From Tipula vernalis (taxonomy: Eukaryota; Arthropoda; Insecta; Diptera; Tipulidae): DNA of 64,000 bases. Location of the stretch: positions 99,487,930 to 99,551,929 of the forward strand of contig OY282560.1 of NCBI GenBank assembly GCA_958295665.1. Direction: 5' to 3'. The notes under the pieces are model-generated. The model did not search any database and was not told where the DNA came from. It saw nothing but the letters and a program-made list of their open reading frames with translations. Numbering within the stretch: the first letter of the stretch is position 1; each line of letters begins with the position of its first letter. Below, piece after piece: positions 1 to 10,132 of this stretch. Made by a program: the position numbers and the translations under genes.

Positions 1-240
1 ATTATTACTTATTCTTACAACTTTACACTATCGCGTTCCAAATACTAATAATCCAATTCGATCTTGTTCGCCTTTTTATATACACAAACCCAGCTTCTCG
101 AAAGTTCACGACTTTTCCAGTTGGAATAGCGTAGAAACACTACGCAACAACTCTTATCATGGAAAATTCCATTTAGTACAGTAAACATTGAGCTATTAGT
201 TTTACTTATTCTATTACACACTAGGTGTCACCGTCACATT
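1..240 (-). repeat. LTR-like repeat, family A, copy 1 (cut by window edge)
   Basis: Read on the minus strand, this stretch closely resembles 5385-5640 on the plus strand. Shared landmarks in order are a GTGACACCTAG start, GAATTTTCCATGATA, a TATAAAA box, GATCGAATTGGAT and GCGATAGTGTAAAG. TATA box followed by a short transcribed tail is what an LTR promoter looks like. Its 3' part lies beyond base 1. It sits downstream of the minus-strand Gypsy body, but that element's own 5' LTR (3973-4146) is different, so this is a separate element. Confidence 0.6.
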
Positions 241-520
241 ATTTTGAATTGGAGCGTGATTCAAGTATTTATTTGTCAATTCAGATAATAAATTTAACTG
301 AATAAAAAATGTATTTTAAATACAGAATCGATCGCTACACATGTTATGAATACTGTCTGATAAATTTTCCGTTGTGTTCCATGCTGTCTCATCGTCAACT
401 GCTGATTCCGGATCTGATGTCAACATCAGATCTAATGGTAAATGATCGGATCTGGTATGATTATTCTCGGTGCAGCGACGTCTTAACTGATTTACAGAAT
501 ACCGTGACGTGCGATTCGTG
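241..520. other. Unassigned junction downstream of the Gypsy-1 integrase
   Basis: No coding similarity is recognisable. A 3' LTR matching 3973-4146 was looked for here and not found, so the 3' end of Gypsy-1 is missing or was replaced. Confidence 0.4.
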
Positions 521-1888
521 TCAATAAGCCGTACTGAATAGATAACAATACCAAAACTGTTCATTACGGCGATGTACTTTTGCGTAGACGTTTTCGCCTA
601 GAGAGAAACTACGATGTCGGGCTCCGTGGTGTTTGTTAAATTGTTGCTCTTGTTGAATGTTGCGATCCGTACCATGTTCTGGCGTAGGTTTCAACAAATC
701 GAGTTCTATTCGAATTGGCCGACCCAAAAATAGTTCTGCTGGTGACTTCGATTTTTGTCTGTTTCGGTTGGGTGTTGATCGATATGCTTGGAGGAATTTG
801 GTGAGTATTTCCTTGTTTGTCCCCTCCCCCTTTTGTTTATTTAGTGCACTCTTTAGTGTATTGACAAATCGTTCGGGCCCGTTCGACATCGGGTGGTAGG
901 GTGGCGTTAAGATGTGATTAATTCCTCGAGTACGACAGAAATCACTGAATTGTTTACTTACGAATTGAGTCCCGTTGTCGGTTACCAATGTTTCCGGATT
1001 GCCATTATGTGAAAAAAATTCGCTCATCTTCTCGATGCAAGTCGTCGTTGACGTGAGGTTAGTGCATACTTGTACATCGGGAAATATTGAATATGAGTTA
1101 ACAGTGACCAGATACCATTCTCCGTCAATTGGTCTGGCGATGTCTGTATAGACTCATTCCACAGGGCGAATTGCACGTGGCCACGATTGCAGAAGAGTCT
1201 TCATGAATGATTTTGCGTTCTCGTCTGTGATGTCGTCATCAATATTAGGCCAATACACATAGGCTCGGGCAAGTATTTTCATTACTTCGATGCTGAAATG
1301 CGCTTTGTGCAACTGACGTAACATCAGATTTCGGTATCGTTTTGGAATGAAGATTCTGTCACCAAACATAACACAACCGGACACAAACGAGAGTGATTCA
1401 CGTCGATTGTAAAACTGCGCCAGTTCGTCGTCGTCCGGAATTTTCGCTTTTGAATTCAGCCAGTCTGATTTCAAATACTGAACGATTACTCTAAAAGTCT
1501 GGTCGCGCCTCATTTCAGTTTCGATCATTTTTCGTGTAATGGGTAATAGATCCATGATTTCCTCGATTTGATCGGTTATTTCTTCTTCGAGGGGGAGACA
1601 GGCAATTACGTAGTCTTCATCGTCAACTCGGTTTGAGGCGATGAGTTGTGATAGAATATCAGCTGTTCCAAAATCATTTGTCGACATGTATGATATGTCG
1701 AAATCGTATGTTGTTAACGTCAATGCCCACCATTGAAGTCGATTTGCGGTATACACGGGAATTCCGTTTTTCAATCCAAAAATGCTGAGAAGAGGCTTGT
1801 GGTCCGTTACTAATGTAAACCTTCTTCCGTAGATGTACCGATGGAATTTCTTGACTGCGTAGACAAGTGCAAGACCTTCCTTTGCCAC
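521..1888 (-). pseudogene. pol: Gypsy-1 RNase H and integrase
   Basis: One frame with an internal TGA at 1154-1156. RNase H is seen as AKEGLALVYAVKKFHRYIYG and TLVTDHKPLL. The integrase zinc finger half is LHKAHFSIEVMKILARAYVY. The core then reads IDGEWYLVTVNSYS, where the first catalytic Asp (normally V-D-S/A-Y) is Asn, codon at 1097-1099. The second Asp is in VTDNGTQF and the catalytic Glu in NGPERFV. So integrase is dead by substitution as well as by nonsense. The C-terminal tail ends at 521. Confidence 0.8.
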
Positions 1889-1904
1889 TTGACTGTAATT
1901 TTTC

Positions 1905-2575
1905 TCAGCCTTTGTTAGCGTTCGCGACGCATGATCGCAGCTGTGGAACGTTTTCAGGTGCTGGCATTGAAATTATTGCAGTAATTTTTGATGAATCTGT
2001 GGTGATGCCTTGGCTATTTACTATCATTCCCAAATAATTTACTTCGTTGCGAAAAAAATTACATTTCGTTAACTTCACTCGGAATCCGTACTCTTCTAAT
2101 CGTTTAAGGAGTCGTTTGAGGATTACTTTGTGAGTCTCCTCATTATTGAAGTGAACGAGAATATCGTCGAAATGCACGATGTTCCATCAAGGCCGGCTAG
2201 CATATCGTCTATTATTTGCTGGAAAATGCCGGGGGCGGATTTCACTCCGAATGGCAGACGATTGAATGTAAAAAGTCCCTTGTGTGTGTTGATTGTCAGG
2301 AATCTCTTTGATTTGTCGTCAACCTCGATTTGCAAATAAGCATCCGACAAATCGATTTTGCTGAATACTTTACTGCCAGCAAGCTGCGCGAACGTTTCTT
2401 CTGGACTTGGAAGTGGATATGCGTTGGTCTCGATGCATGAATTCAGCCCAGTTGAGTAGTGGCGCATATGCGTATATGACCGTTGGGCCGTTTGACCGCG
2501 ACGATGGGTGCTGCCCACTCTGAGTACTCGATCGGTGATATGATGTCGAGTTTTTGAAGGCGATCCAGTTCGCAT
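1905..2575 (-). pseudogene. pol: Gypsy-1 reverse transcriptase palm and thumb
   Basis: Two overlapping frames carry one RT domain. The first has KVFSKIDLSDAYLQIEV and FNRLPFGVKSAPGIFQ. The second has the active-site segment MHFDDILVHF, then KLTKCNFFRNEVNYLGMIV. The catalytic pair is present, but the usual aromatic residue before it is His (HFDD). A frameshift lies between the two parts at about 2125-2175. The RT-to-RNase H linker is missing around 1890-1910. Confidence 0.8.
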
Positions 2576-3612
2576 TCGACTCCCTCCAATGCCGCGAATG
2601 ACACCGGCCGCTTCGGTCGGTATATAGGACGAACGTCCGGCTTTATGTGGATGGTCGCTTTAGCCTTTAAACACTTCCTTGGTGTATCGCTAAATATGGT
2701 TTGAAATTCATTTTTGACTTCCGTAATGAATATGTCATGTTCTGATTGTATCGCATGAATGACATTACATATTTCGTTTATCGGACGGTCCCAAATGCCT
2801 AAACGTTCGATCCAGTCTATGCCTAAAACATCAAGCTCTGTAATATTTGTGACTAAACATTTACCAGAATATACTTGCCCGATGTTTTTAATCCCCAATT
2901 CACAGTCGAATTCTGCGATAATGGGGACGCTGTCCTTTGAAGCAGATTTTATTCCAGTTGGGCTGTATGTGGATCCAGGTAACCCCAGAGTTTGCCATGT
3001 TTGCTCTGAGATTATGGTCAGACCGGACGCCGTGTCGATCTGTAGTTTCACGCTGGTTCCGTTAATCTCGACGTTGATGTATTTGCGTCGGGATGTTATG
3101 TCACCATGATTTTTGTCGGTGTTGATCCCGTTGACACGTAGAACCTGTGCTCGTGGCTGATTTCTCGGCTTGTTGTATGTCGAAACTCGTGGTTTATTTA
3201 GTTGGCAATACCCTTCCTTATGACCTACATTATGACATTGGTTGCACTTGTGTGTCGCAAATTGGCAGTTTCGAACGGAAGGTCTGGATGGCCCAGCTGA
3301 TTGATTTTGAACCGTGTCCGTCTTTCTCGGTTTGCCTTTAAGTTGTTCCGACAGAGTTGAAAAACCTGGTTGCGTCTGCTTCATGGCGTTGGTGACTGGT
3401 TGAACTTTTGAACTTCCACCAATGATCGCTGTGTCGCGCTTGAGACTTAAAATACGTTGAGTTTCGGCGATTAGTTTCTCTAGTGATTGTTCGTTTGCAT
3501 CCTCCCCGTCCAATTTTGCGAGAAGGCGGGTTCGAATTTCGGCGTCTTGTGAGAATTTTAACCCGCGCACGAACATTAAACATTTAAACTGGTTATCGTT
3601 TAGCTCTTTCAA
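2443..3612 (-). pseudogene. gag-pol: Gypsy-1 gag C-terminus, protease and start of reverse transcriptase
   Basis: One frame carries the end of Gag with a CCHC zinc knuckle (CNQCHNVGHKEGYC, C-x2-C-x4-H-x4-C), then an aspartic protease with its active site as QIDTASGLTII, and then the RT fingers (LQKLDIISPIEYSEWAAPI, VAVKRPNGHIRIC). The protease has DTASG where D-S/T-G is normal, so one extra residue lies in the catalytic loop and activity is doubtful. The frame breaks just after RIC and RT continues in the neighbouring frame from about 2540. Confidence 0.8.
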
Positions 3613-3635
3613 TCTGAATTCTTCGCATTTTTGGT

Positions 3636-3950
3636 TTATCTGTGCTGCGTACGTGACATACCATAATCCGTGTTCTCATTCTTTGTGGTTTGAAGACACT
3701 TGTACCGAGTATTAAACAACGATTCCTGTCGTCCAAAAGCGTCTTTCAGTTTCTTCACAACCTCAGCGAATGAAAAATCCTTTGGAGTTTTCGGAAGAAT
3801 CATATCTTTAAATTTGTCATGAGCATTTGCGTCCAATTTGCGCAAAATCAAACGAATTCTTTTTGCATCGTTGAGGGATTTGGCGTCTTCCTGGAATATT
3901 TCCTCGTATAATTTTTTTTTTCTTTCACTATTGTAATATTTTATAATTAC
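3636..3950 (-). pseudogene. gag: Gypsy-1 gag, N-terminal part
   Basis: This would be the capsid region of the Gag structural protein. It reads KKLYEEIFQEDAKSL, then KLKDAFGRQESLFNTRY, a pattern typical of insect Gypsy Gag. There is no ATG upstream in frame: the frame runs directly into the primer site, so the usual leader and gag start are deleted. It ends at a stop at 3636, and the same protein resumes in another frame from 3612, a frameshift. Family is clear; subfamily is not. Confidence 0.7.
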
Positions 3951-3957
3951 AGCCGTT

Positions 3958-3970
3958 ATCCTCGTCGCCA
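3958..3970 (-). other. Primer binding site, tRNA-Ser(GCU) type
   Basis: The minus strand reads TGGCGACGAGGAT, complementary to the 3' end of an insect tRNA-Ser(GCU) plus CCA as I recall that tRNA. The identical 13-mer follows the LTR of Gypsy-2 at 32614-32626. Confidence 0.65.
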
Positions 3971-3972
3971 AT

Positions 3973-4146
3973 TGTTACCACTCTCGATGTTATGGTAAAC
4001 AAGTAAAAATCTACTAAGATGATTAGTATTATTTCGTATTCAATATCTTTATTTATATAATATAATGGACAGCGCGATATACATCGTGTGTTTTCTCTGT
4101 GACAGCTCACAGTTATATATAGTATTGTGTCCCGCCGCTAGGCACA
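3973..4146 (-). repeat. Candidate 5' LTR of Gypsy-1
   Basis: On the minus strand it begins TGTGCCTAGCGG and ends GGTAACA, the usual TG...CA pattern. It carries a TATATA stretch and an AATAAA signal and abuts a primer binding site after a 2-bp gap. The length of 174 bp is close to the 187-bp LTR of Gypsy-2. No partner copy is in the window, so the outer boundary is inferred. Confidence 0.5.
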
Positions 4147-5384
4147 AGTTTAAGTAAACACTTCTACGAATCAAATGTATTGTTACTCTACTTTATCGGA
4201 ATTATTCGTTATGATTCTTTTTGACCTTTTCGGCTGTGGTGCTGATTCTATTTGGTTTTACTTGGTGGATGTTGTAGAGTTGGTTAGCAGTGTCTGTCTT
4301 GCTGATTGCAGTTGCGCAATACTAGTTTTGACTGACTCTACCAACACCCTCGCATCAGATGTGTGTGTGACTTGTTCCTATGCTCTTTGAATTCAAATTC
4401 AACAAACATATGCTGCTACATTTCATCAAAAAAGCAGAAAGCATGTTTTACCGTTATTATATTAAGATTGGAAAAACATCAAAATTTGATGTAATTGACA
4501 TGAATTGATTTGAAATATTTTAATATTCCCTGACATATACATGAAGTGGCTGACTGTTAATCCAATTTATTTTCCATTTTGACGTACAACAACAAAGACT
4601 GTATATTATGCTGAGATTAACATTAATGAATTTAGTTTTGTTTTCGATTAGTTGACATGTAGTACATTTGTACTTTCGAATTTCTTTATATCCAGAAATA
4701 ATTGTGGTCGACTTAAAATTATTCTTATGAACCAACGAGTTTCTTAAAACTATACAGATTTGCCTCGCTAATTGACAAATTATATTCAATTAAATATGAG
4801 TCAACAAAAAAAAAAAAATTAATTTACAGAAACTATTATCAATGCAAGCATCTCACCGTTAATCTCTTTAAACGGGTTGGTATGTATAAATAATTTTGGG
4901 ATTATCAATTTGTCATTAATTCTAAATTAATCTTAATTATATATTTATTACTATTATGGGAATAATCCAAAAGAATTTACTTTCTCCAATTTATGTAACA
5001 ATTTGACGAAGCATCCATTATAAACTTATCAGCAGTTGTACCGGGTATTTCACGAAACGAGTGATAGTTTATTTATGAGCAATATCTCTGTTTAATAAAG
5101 AATATTTTCAGTTTTTCATTTTCTGCCCACGAGCTTTATTGACGGACATGACAAATGCCAGACGAATCCCCACACATGCCCACACAACAATAGCTAAACG
5201 CGATTAGATAAAGTCGATTAACCAATCTACCACTAATCTAATTGCATTGATATATACCAAGGTTTAGTTAGTGGCGCCACGAGTTTATCGTATCGGTATT
5301 AATACAAGTATCATCACTTTCGATTGAACTGATTTTTTTGAATTTGTTCAAAAATAAATCAAAAACAACAAAAACTTGTATTTA
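4147..5384. other. AT-rich stretch, no recognisable gene
   Basis: Read on both strands; short frames such as that at 4520-4789 show no domain motif or codon structure. It holds A/T runs and the segment before the family A LTR. I see no repeat boundary that I can defend. Confidence 0.4.
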
Positions 5385-5690
5385 GTGACACCTAGGGTAG
5401 AATAGAATAAGTTATTTAATAGCGAAAATATTACTCTACTAAAATCGAATTTTCCATGATAAAACTGTTCTAAATGTTTCTAGACTATTCTTACTGGGAA
5501 AATCATGAAATTTCTAGAAGTTTTGGTTTGAGTATATAAAAAGCGAACGAGATCGAATTGGATCATAAGCATTTGGAAAGCGATAGTGTAAAGATTAAAA
5601 AGTGAATTAGTAAGATATACAAATTAGAAGTGAAAAGTAAAATTGTGCGAATTATTGTTAATAAATTGTGTTGAATTAATTTTTGGTGTT
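5385..5690 (+). repeat. LTR-like repeat, family A, copy 2
   Basis: Plus-strand counterpart of 1-240. It starts near GTGACACCTAGGG, has a TATAAAA box at about 5534-5542 and the family hallmark GCGATAGTGTAAAGATTAAA at about 5580-5600. A third relative on the minus strand at 21040-21260 shares the TATA box and that hallmark. It runs directly into an integrase fragment with no normal leader or gag, so the element is internally deleted or recombined. Confidence 0.6.
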
Positions 5691-5699
5691 CAGCTAGGA

Positions 5700-5940
5700 G
5701 AAAATAAAAATGAAGACCGGCCCAATTTGAGCGAGATCGCGGACAAAATACCCATTGTCGAGGCTTATTGGGCTCAATGGGATAGCCTCCGAATAGCGAA
5801 TGGGTATTTAACACGAATATGGGAAAGCACGAATCACAAAGTTAAACAGTATCACAGAAGAGTAAGTGGGGGCCACCTAGGGATTAATAAAACCCTAGCC
5901 ATGATACGTCAACGATTCTATTGGGCATTATTTAGACCGT
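5700..5940 (+). pseudogene. pol: Gypsy integrase zinc-finger fragment
   Basis: Encodes the end of the RNase H-integrase linker and the N-terminal zinc-binding region of a Gypsy integrase: YWAQWDSLRIANGYLTRIWE, then HRRVSGGHLGINKTLAMI and RQRFYWALF. The two His of the HHCC finger are present; the Cys pair and catalytic core are absent. It lies inside what looks like an interrupted LTR (family A) and probably comes from a 412/mdg1-like lineage, judged by the finger sequence. About 80 codons survive. Confidence 0.75.
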
Positions 5941-5967
5941 CAATGATGGAACCATTCGCGATAAATC

Positions 5968-6008
5968 GAATTGTTTTGTTTTATTCACAATCCAGTGATT
6001 CGAACCTT
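5968..6008 (+). repeat. Dispersed motif next to LTR ends, copy 1
   Basis: The motif starts TTATTCACAATCCAGTGATT and continues CGAACCTTGATTGACAAGGC. Near-copies lie at 33901-33942 (plus) and about 21015-21052 (minus). In the minus copy it directly follows the family A LTR, so it is probably the LTR 3' end plus untranslated leader. Confidence 0.5.
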
Positions 6009-6012
6009 GATT

Positions 6013-6440
6013 GACAAGGCAAAAACGTAACAAGGAGGAGTGGTTCATCATGAATATATCAGTAAAGGATTTGAAAATTTTTTGAATCAATAAATTTTGG
6101 GGCTAGGCCTTTACCATCTCCAATTTTGTTCAAAACCAATTATACCAGCAAGAAATTTACCGAACCATAAATTTACAAAATTTTAAAGCTTTTGGACCTA
6201 AACGTTTTACAAAAATTCGAGATGAACATCGCCAGAAATTGGTGCCGAAAGTCTTTCAGCATTCTAGCTTTATTTAATATGCAATCGAAGACATATAGGT
6301 TTTGTTCCTTCGAACTGAATTATAAATAGAGAGACGTTAAATTTATCAACAAACACGTCAAATTTAAGAATTAAACAAACTATTAATAAACTGACAAATA
6401 CTAAAAGGAACAATGAATCAATAACAATTTTTGAACATTA
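6013..6440. other. No recognisable gene
   Basis: AT-rich, no domain signal in six frames. It ends at the mariner relic. Confidence 0.35.
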
Positions 6441-6740
6441 AGGGGGGACACAACTGAATGAGTATCAACGGAAAATATTGGGTCAAGGTAAAAGTTGTGG
6501 CGTTTTTTCACCAAAATTCAAACACAACTTTATTAAATCAAATATATGCCGCTGTGACCGATAACCTTTTGCCATTTTTCTGGTAAAACTACTATGCCAT
6601 CACTGTAGAACTTCTGGGATTTCTGGGCGAAAAACTAAACCAAGTGATTTTCAAAGGCCTCTTTCGAAGTCAGGAAATGGTAGTCGGGTGAGGCTAGGTC
6701 CGTGCTAGACGGTGACTGTATCAAAACTTCCTAGCCAAGC
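6440..6740 (-). pseudogene. mariner transposase C-terminal fragment
   Basis: The minus strand reads SSTDLASPDYHF, matching the end of the mariner catalytic domain where the third catalytic Asp sits (Y-S-P-D-L-A-P-S-D-Y-H-F type), then KEAFENHLV, FAQKSQKFYSDGI and LPEKWQKVIGHSGIYLI with a stop. Everything upstream of the third catalytic motif is missing. An internal stop lies after HLV. About 70 codons remain of a protein usually near 345. Confidence 0.65.
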
Positions 6741-7056
6741 GTGTGTGGTCAGGTATTATTGTTAGGCATAGTGAGGCATTGTTAGTGGTTTTACCTCAAT
6801 TCATTAGTAGTTGTCAGTAGAGTGTGAAATCAATCATCTGATTCCATTCCAATCCCACCAAATAGAAAGCATTACTTCACGTACCGCCTTGGACCACGAT
6901 ATTTTTCGTACATTATTGTCGTATGTGTGGGTCACACGTGTGGTGTGATTCAATATAAATACTCTTGTGGTGTGATAACAAGATCAATTTCGTGTAGTTT
7001 GGGTTCGGAATTTACAATTTTCTACAATCTCAAAAAGGCTTGAGATTTCAACATTT
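6741..7056 (+). repeat. Candidate 5' LTR (Copia-like or BEL-like)
   Basis: It carries an ATATAAATA box near 6951, ends TTTCAACA at about 7053, and is followed by a primer binding site matching initiator tRNA-Met. The 5' boundary is not defined; TGTGTGGTCAGG near 6740 is one possible start. Downstream come a Pao fragment and then Copia pol, so its owner is uncertain. Confidence 0.4.
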
Positions 7057-7067
7057 TGGTAGCAGAG
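7057..7067 (+). other. Primer binding site, initiator tRNA-Met type
   Basis: TGGTAGCAGAG is complementary to the 3' end (CTCTGCTACCA) of animal initiator tRNA-Met. The match stops after 11 bases. Confidence 0.5.
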
Positions 7068-7094
7068 CGTAGTTCTTCAACCTTTAATCATTCT

Positions 7095-7830
7095 TTACCA
7101 GCCAATCTAAAAGATCTATTATTTCCGACATTGCCCGAATTTTTGATCCTCTAGGACTTGTATCACCAGTTATCACTGTGGGAAAAATCTTCATGCAAAA
7201 ACTTTGGGAGCTAAAACAAGATTGGGATGCCTCTTTGCCTCAAGAACTTTACACCAAATGGACGACATATCAAGCTGAGCTTCCGAAATTAAACTTACTT
7301 CAAGTAAAACGTCATCTGTTTGCAAAACACTCACCAGACGAAGTAGAATTACACGGTTTCGCCGATGCTAGCGAGTATGCTTATGGAGCGGCCATCTATA
7401 CTCGTAGTATTAACAAGAATGGTGATGTTATTGTATCATTACTGTGTTCTAAGTGTCGCGTAGCTCCGCGTAGCCATTCTAGTTAGTCGAATCCTTCCGA
7501 TCCTGAGCTTCAAGGTCAGTCACACTATATATTGGGCCGATTCTACAATCATTTTGCACTGGATCAAGTCTTCGGTTTCTAGTTGGAAACCGTTCCTCTC
7601 AAATCGTGTGGCAGGAATTCAGCAGCTTACAGACATCGATAACTGGAATCAAGTAGAATCAAAATTGAATCCAGCAGACATTGTTTCACGTGGTCTCATG
7701 CCTAGAGAATTACTACAATCTACATTGTGGTTCATATGGAACTGCGTTTTTATCATCGCCAGATAAATATAAATCACCAGCGCAAGTCGAATCATATAAT
7801 GACGTACCCGAGCGGCGAGGCTAGAGATTT
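7095..7830 (+). pseudogene. pol: BEL/Pao pol fragment (RT tail, RNase H region)
   Basis: It opens with RSIISDIARIFDPLGLVSP, the hallmark at the end of Pao RT, continues LWELKQDWDASLPQELYTKW and the RNase H start VELHGFADASEYAYGAAIYT, and reaches LLCSKCRVAP where the frame fails. After a frameshift, 7554-7766 gives SNRVAGIQQLTDIDNW and NPADIVSRGLMPRELLQST, the RNase H-integrase linker. The real fragment extends upstream of the first possible start. No catalytic RT or integrase core remains. Confidence 0.8.
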
Positions 7831-7861
7831 CAACATAATTCAATATGTAGCAATATGTAGG

Positions 7862-8627
7862 TAGCAAAAGGGTTTATAAAATTAAAAAGGATTCAACAGG
7901 AACAATTACACGATATAAAGCCAGATTGGTGGTTCAAGGTTTCAGTCAAAAATTTGGAACTGATTATGATCGAGTGTCTACTCCAGTCGCAAGGCATAGA
8001 ATGTCATTAGTTTTGAAGCTAACACAGCATTTTTGAACGGAGATTTGGACGAAACAATTTACACGAGACAACCAACAGGTTTCATTCAGGAGGAGAATAG
8101 CGACAAAGTTTGCCTTTCGAGGAAGAGTATTTATTGACTCAAACAATCGGTTAGAATTTGGAATCTGCTGCAAATGCAATCAAATAATGTGAAAACATTT
8201 TAATGGAGAAATTTGAAATCCAAAATCTTGGATTGCAAATTGAACGAGATTGATTAACTGGAAGTTACACTATAAATCAAACTACATTTTAAATGTGGGA
8301 TATGAAATTTCATATGGAAAAGGAATGAAGGTGAAATGCTTCCAGATAATAAGCTATGTATATCAAAAGGCAATTGGCTGTTTATCAATCAACACTACTT
8401 CAGATATAGCAGCAAGCAATTCAATACTTGTGCAGAAAATATCCTAAATTATTTAATAGGACCGGCAACCTTAAAATTGCAGCTGGGAAATGGAGAGAGA
8501 AGACGAAGCAATACTCATCGGATATATCTTCAAATTATTTGGAGGAGTCATAAGCTGGAGATGCAAGAAAAAAACTTGTGTCGCTCTCTCATCAACTAAA
8601 CCAAGTTTATTAAACTATCGGATGCAT
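7862..8627 (+). pseudogene. pol: Copia reverse transcriptase and RNase H, first part
   Basis: Degenerate frames read KRVYKIKKDSTGTITRYKAR, LVVQGFSQKFGTDYDRVSTP, then AFLNGDLDETIYTRQPTGF and VCLSRKSIY, the order of Copia RT motifs. The segment holding the catalytic Y-V-D-D motif is deleted between 8170 and 8200. The text resumes with FEIQNLGLQIERD and ends with GYIFKLFGGVISWRCKKKT and CVALSST, the RNase H start. At least four stops or frameshifts are present. Confidence 0.75.
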
Positions 8628-8635
8628 GAAAAGAA

Positions 8636-9848
8636 GATACTGTTAAAGTTAGCCGAAAGTTGCCAGCGGAAAGTGAAAAGTCGATAATGCAGATTGTATT
8701 ACTCCAACTGAAAATTTCCAGTTGAAAATAAAAGCAATGGTAACGCAGATTGTGTCATCATGCGAAAGTAAAAAAAAATCGGTAAAGCAGATTGTGTTTT
8801 CTCATCCGAAAATAAAAAATGAAGTCGTTAGCAATTGGTAGTGTTTAGCCTAAAAATTAGTAAGGATGCATGAATAGCATTGAAGAACTTTGGCAAAACC
8901 TGGCTCCAGTTCCTCGTGGAAAATTCGTGAAAGCCAAAAAAATATTTTAAATTGGAATAAAATCATCCTCTAGAGTCTTATGTGTGGAGATATATTTTAT
9001 TGATGTGACTTGTCAATAGCTATCGAAGGAAAAAATTTAGTTCAAGTTTCCCAAGGGAAACCTGGGAAAATTTTATTTTTCAAGTTTCAAGCCGAAAGTA
9101 AAAAGTGAAAGTAGAAAATCTCAAATTTAACAAGTAACTAATACAGAATTGTGAAAAAACTCGAAACAAATTGCTTGTTTCCCACGGGCAACCTTGAACT
9201 GAAGTTTTTTCCTGCCAGAGCTATTGACAAGTCACATCAATGCAATCCATCTCCAGACATAACACTCTAGAGGCGGATTTTATACAAATTTTCTAATGAT
9301 TTTTGGAAAATCGATTTTCTGAGATTTCTCACGGGAAACTTGAAATGAATTTTTTTCAATTTAACCCAAAAACGATTCAGCTTCATTATACACTCTAGAG
9401 GCTGATTTTATTTCAATTTTATGGATTATTCTGATTTTCCGATATTTTCCACTGTTATGTAGATTAAACAAAGTTTTCCACGTAAGCTTGGTTCGCGAGT
9501 TAGGTTAATTATCCGAGTATCGGATATTTTGTTTAAAAGATAAAACTATTTTATCTCTTCCAGGAGAAAAAGGGGAGGTACCTTTGGTTATTTGAATGAT
9601 TTTATTGTTGAAGCAAGGATAAAAAGCAAAATATCCGACGCTCGGATAGTTAGCCGACCTCGCGAACCAAGCTCTAAGACTATTTACAAAAATTTATTTT
9701 TATTTCAATCCATGTATCCTATTTGCTTTCAGCGGTGTTTAAGAGGATACCACAAAATTTTTTATTTTCGACTGGAATGTTCATAATATAATCTGCATTA
9801 TCGACTTTTTATTTTCGGCTGAATACTTTCGGCTAACTTTATCAGAGT
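8636..9848. mobile_element. Foldback/MITE-like element inside Copia RNase H
   Basis: The ends are inverted repeats: left about 8638-8695 (TTAAAGTTAGCCGAAAG, AAAGTCGATAATGCAGATT) matches right about 9785-9846. Further nested inverted segments occur at about 8960-9036 against 9205-9285, sharing ATTGATGTGACTTGTCAATA and TCTAGAG. The octamer GAAAAGAA flanks both sides (8628-8635 and 9849-9856), and Copia coding resumes right after. No protein is encoded. An 8-bp target duplication fits P or hAT superfamilies; which one is unknown. Confidence 0.7.
9485..9673. repeat. Nested 189-bp inverted-repeat MITE
   Basis: Arms 9485-9531 and 9627-9673 pair over 47 bp with a few mismatches (AGCTTGGTTCGCGAG outward, CGGATATTTTG inward). 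TA lies immediately left (9483-9484) and one base to the right (9675-9676), consistent with a TA-target MITE. It sits inside the larger foldback element. Confidence 0.6.
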
Positions 9849-9879
9849 GAAAAGAACCATCTTGGTTTTGTCGAAAACT

Positions 9880-10132
9880 GACAATGGAATGGCAAACCAA
9901 CTGTGATTTATGAAGATAAACGTAATTGTCTAAAACTTATCAAATAAGAAAAGTTCAGTGATCGCTCAAAACATGTTGACATCAAATCTAATTTCGTTAA
10001 GGATCATGTTAAAAAGAACGATATAATTGGGAATATTGTCCAACTGAAGACATGTTTGGAGGCAAGTTAACTAAACCACTACCTGGACCAAGATTGAAAA
10101 AGATCAAGAAAACATGTGGATTAATGTAACTA
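9880..10132 (+). pseudogene. pol: Copia RNase H C-terminus, resumed after insertion
   Basis: Frames read VIYEDKRNCLKLIK, FSDRSKHVDIKSNFVKDHV and LTKPLPGPRLKKIKK, which are the last conserved blocks of Copia RNase H (E-D-N-Q, R-T-K-H-I-D, L-T-K-x-L-P). One stop follows LKLIK and one frameshift precedes LTKPLP. It continues the gene interrupted at about 8627. Confidence 0.75.

Larger units (their letters stand above)
521..4146 (-). mobile_element. Gypsy-1, Ty3/Gypsy LTR retrotransposon, broken, 3' LTR lost
   Basis: Minus-strand order is 5' LTR, primer binding site, gag, zinc knuckle, protease, reverse transcriptase, RNase H, integrase, which is the Ty3/Gypsy order. The gag start is missing and pol is broken by frameshifts between 3612 and 3636, near 2450-2570, and near 1890-2170. 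An in-frame TGA lies at 1154-1156. No 3' LTR is visible. It shares its primer site with Gypsy-2 (28432-32816), so the two belong to related lineages. It cannot make its own proteins. Confidence 0.85.

Noticed and set aside
2759..3341. Plus-strand frames opposite Gypsy-1 gag-pol
   Set aside because: Shadows; no motif and no independent codon structure.
4520..4789. 89-codon minus frame with Cys residues
   Set aside because: No recognisable zinc pattern or homologous motif in AT-rich DNA.
5968..6008. Calling the TTATTCACAATCCAGTG motif a standard primer binding site
   Set aside because: It does not start with TGG and no tRNA 3' end fits.
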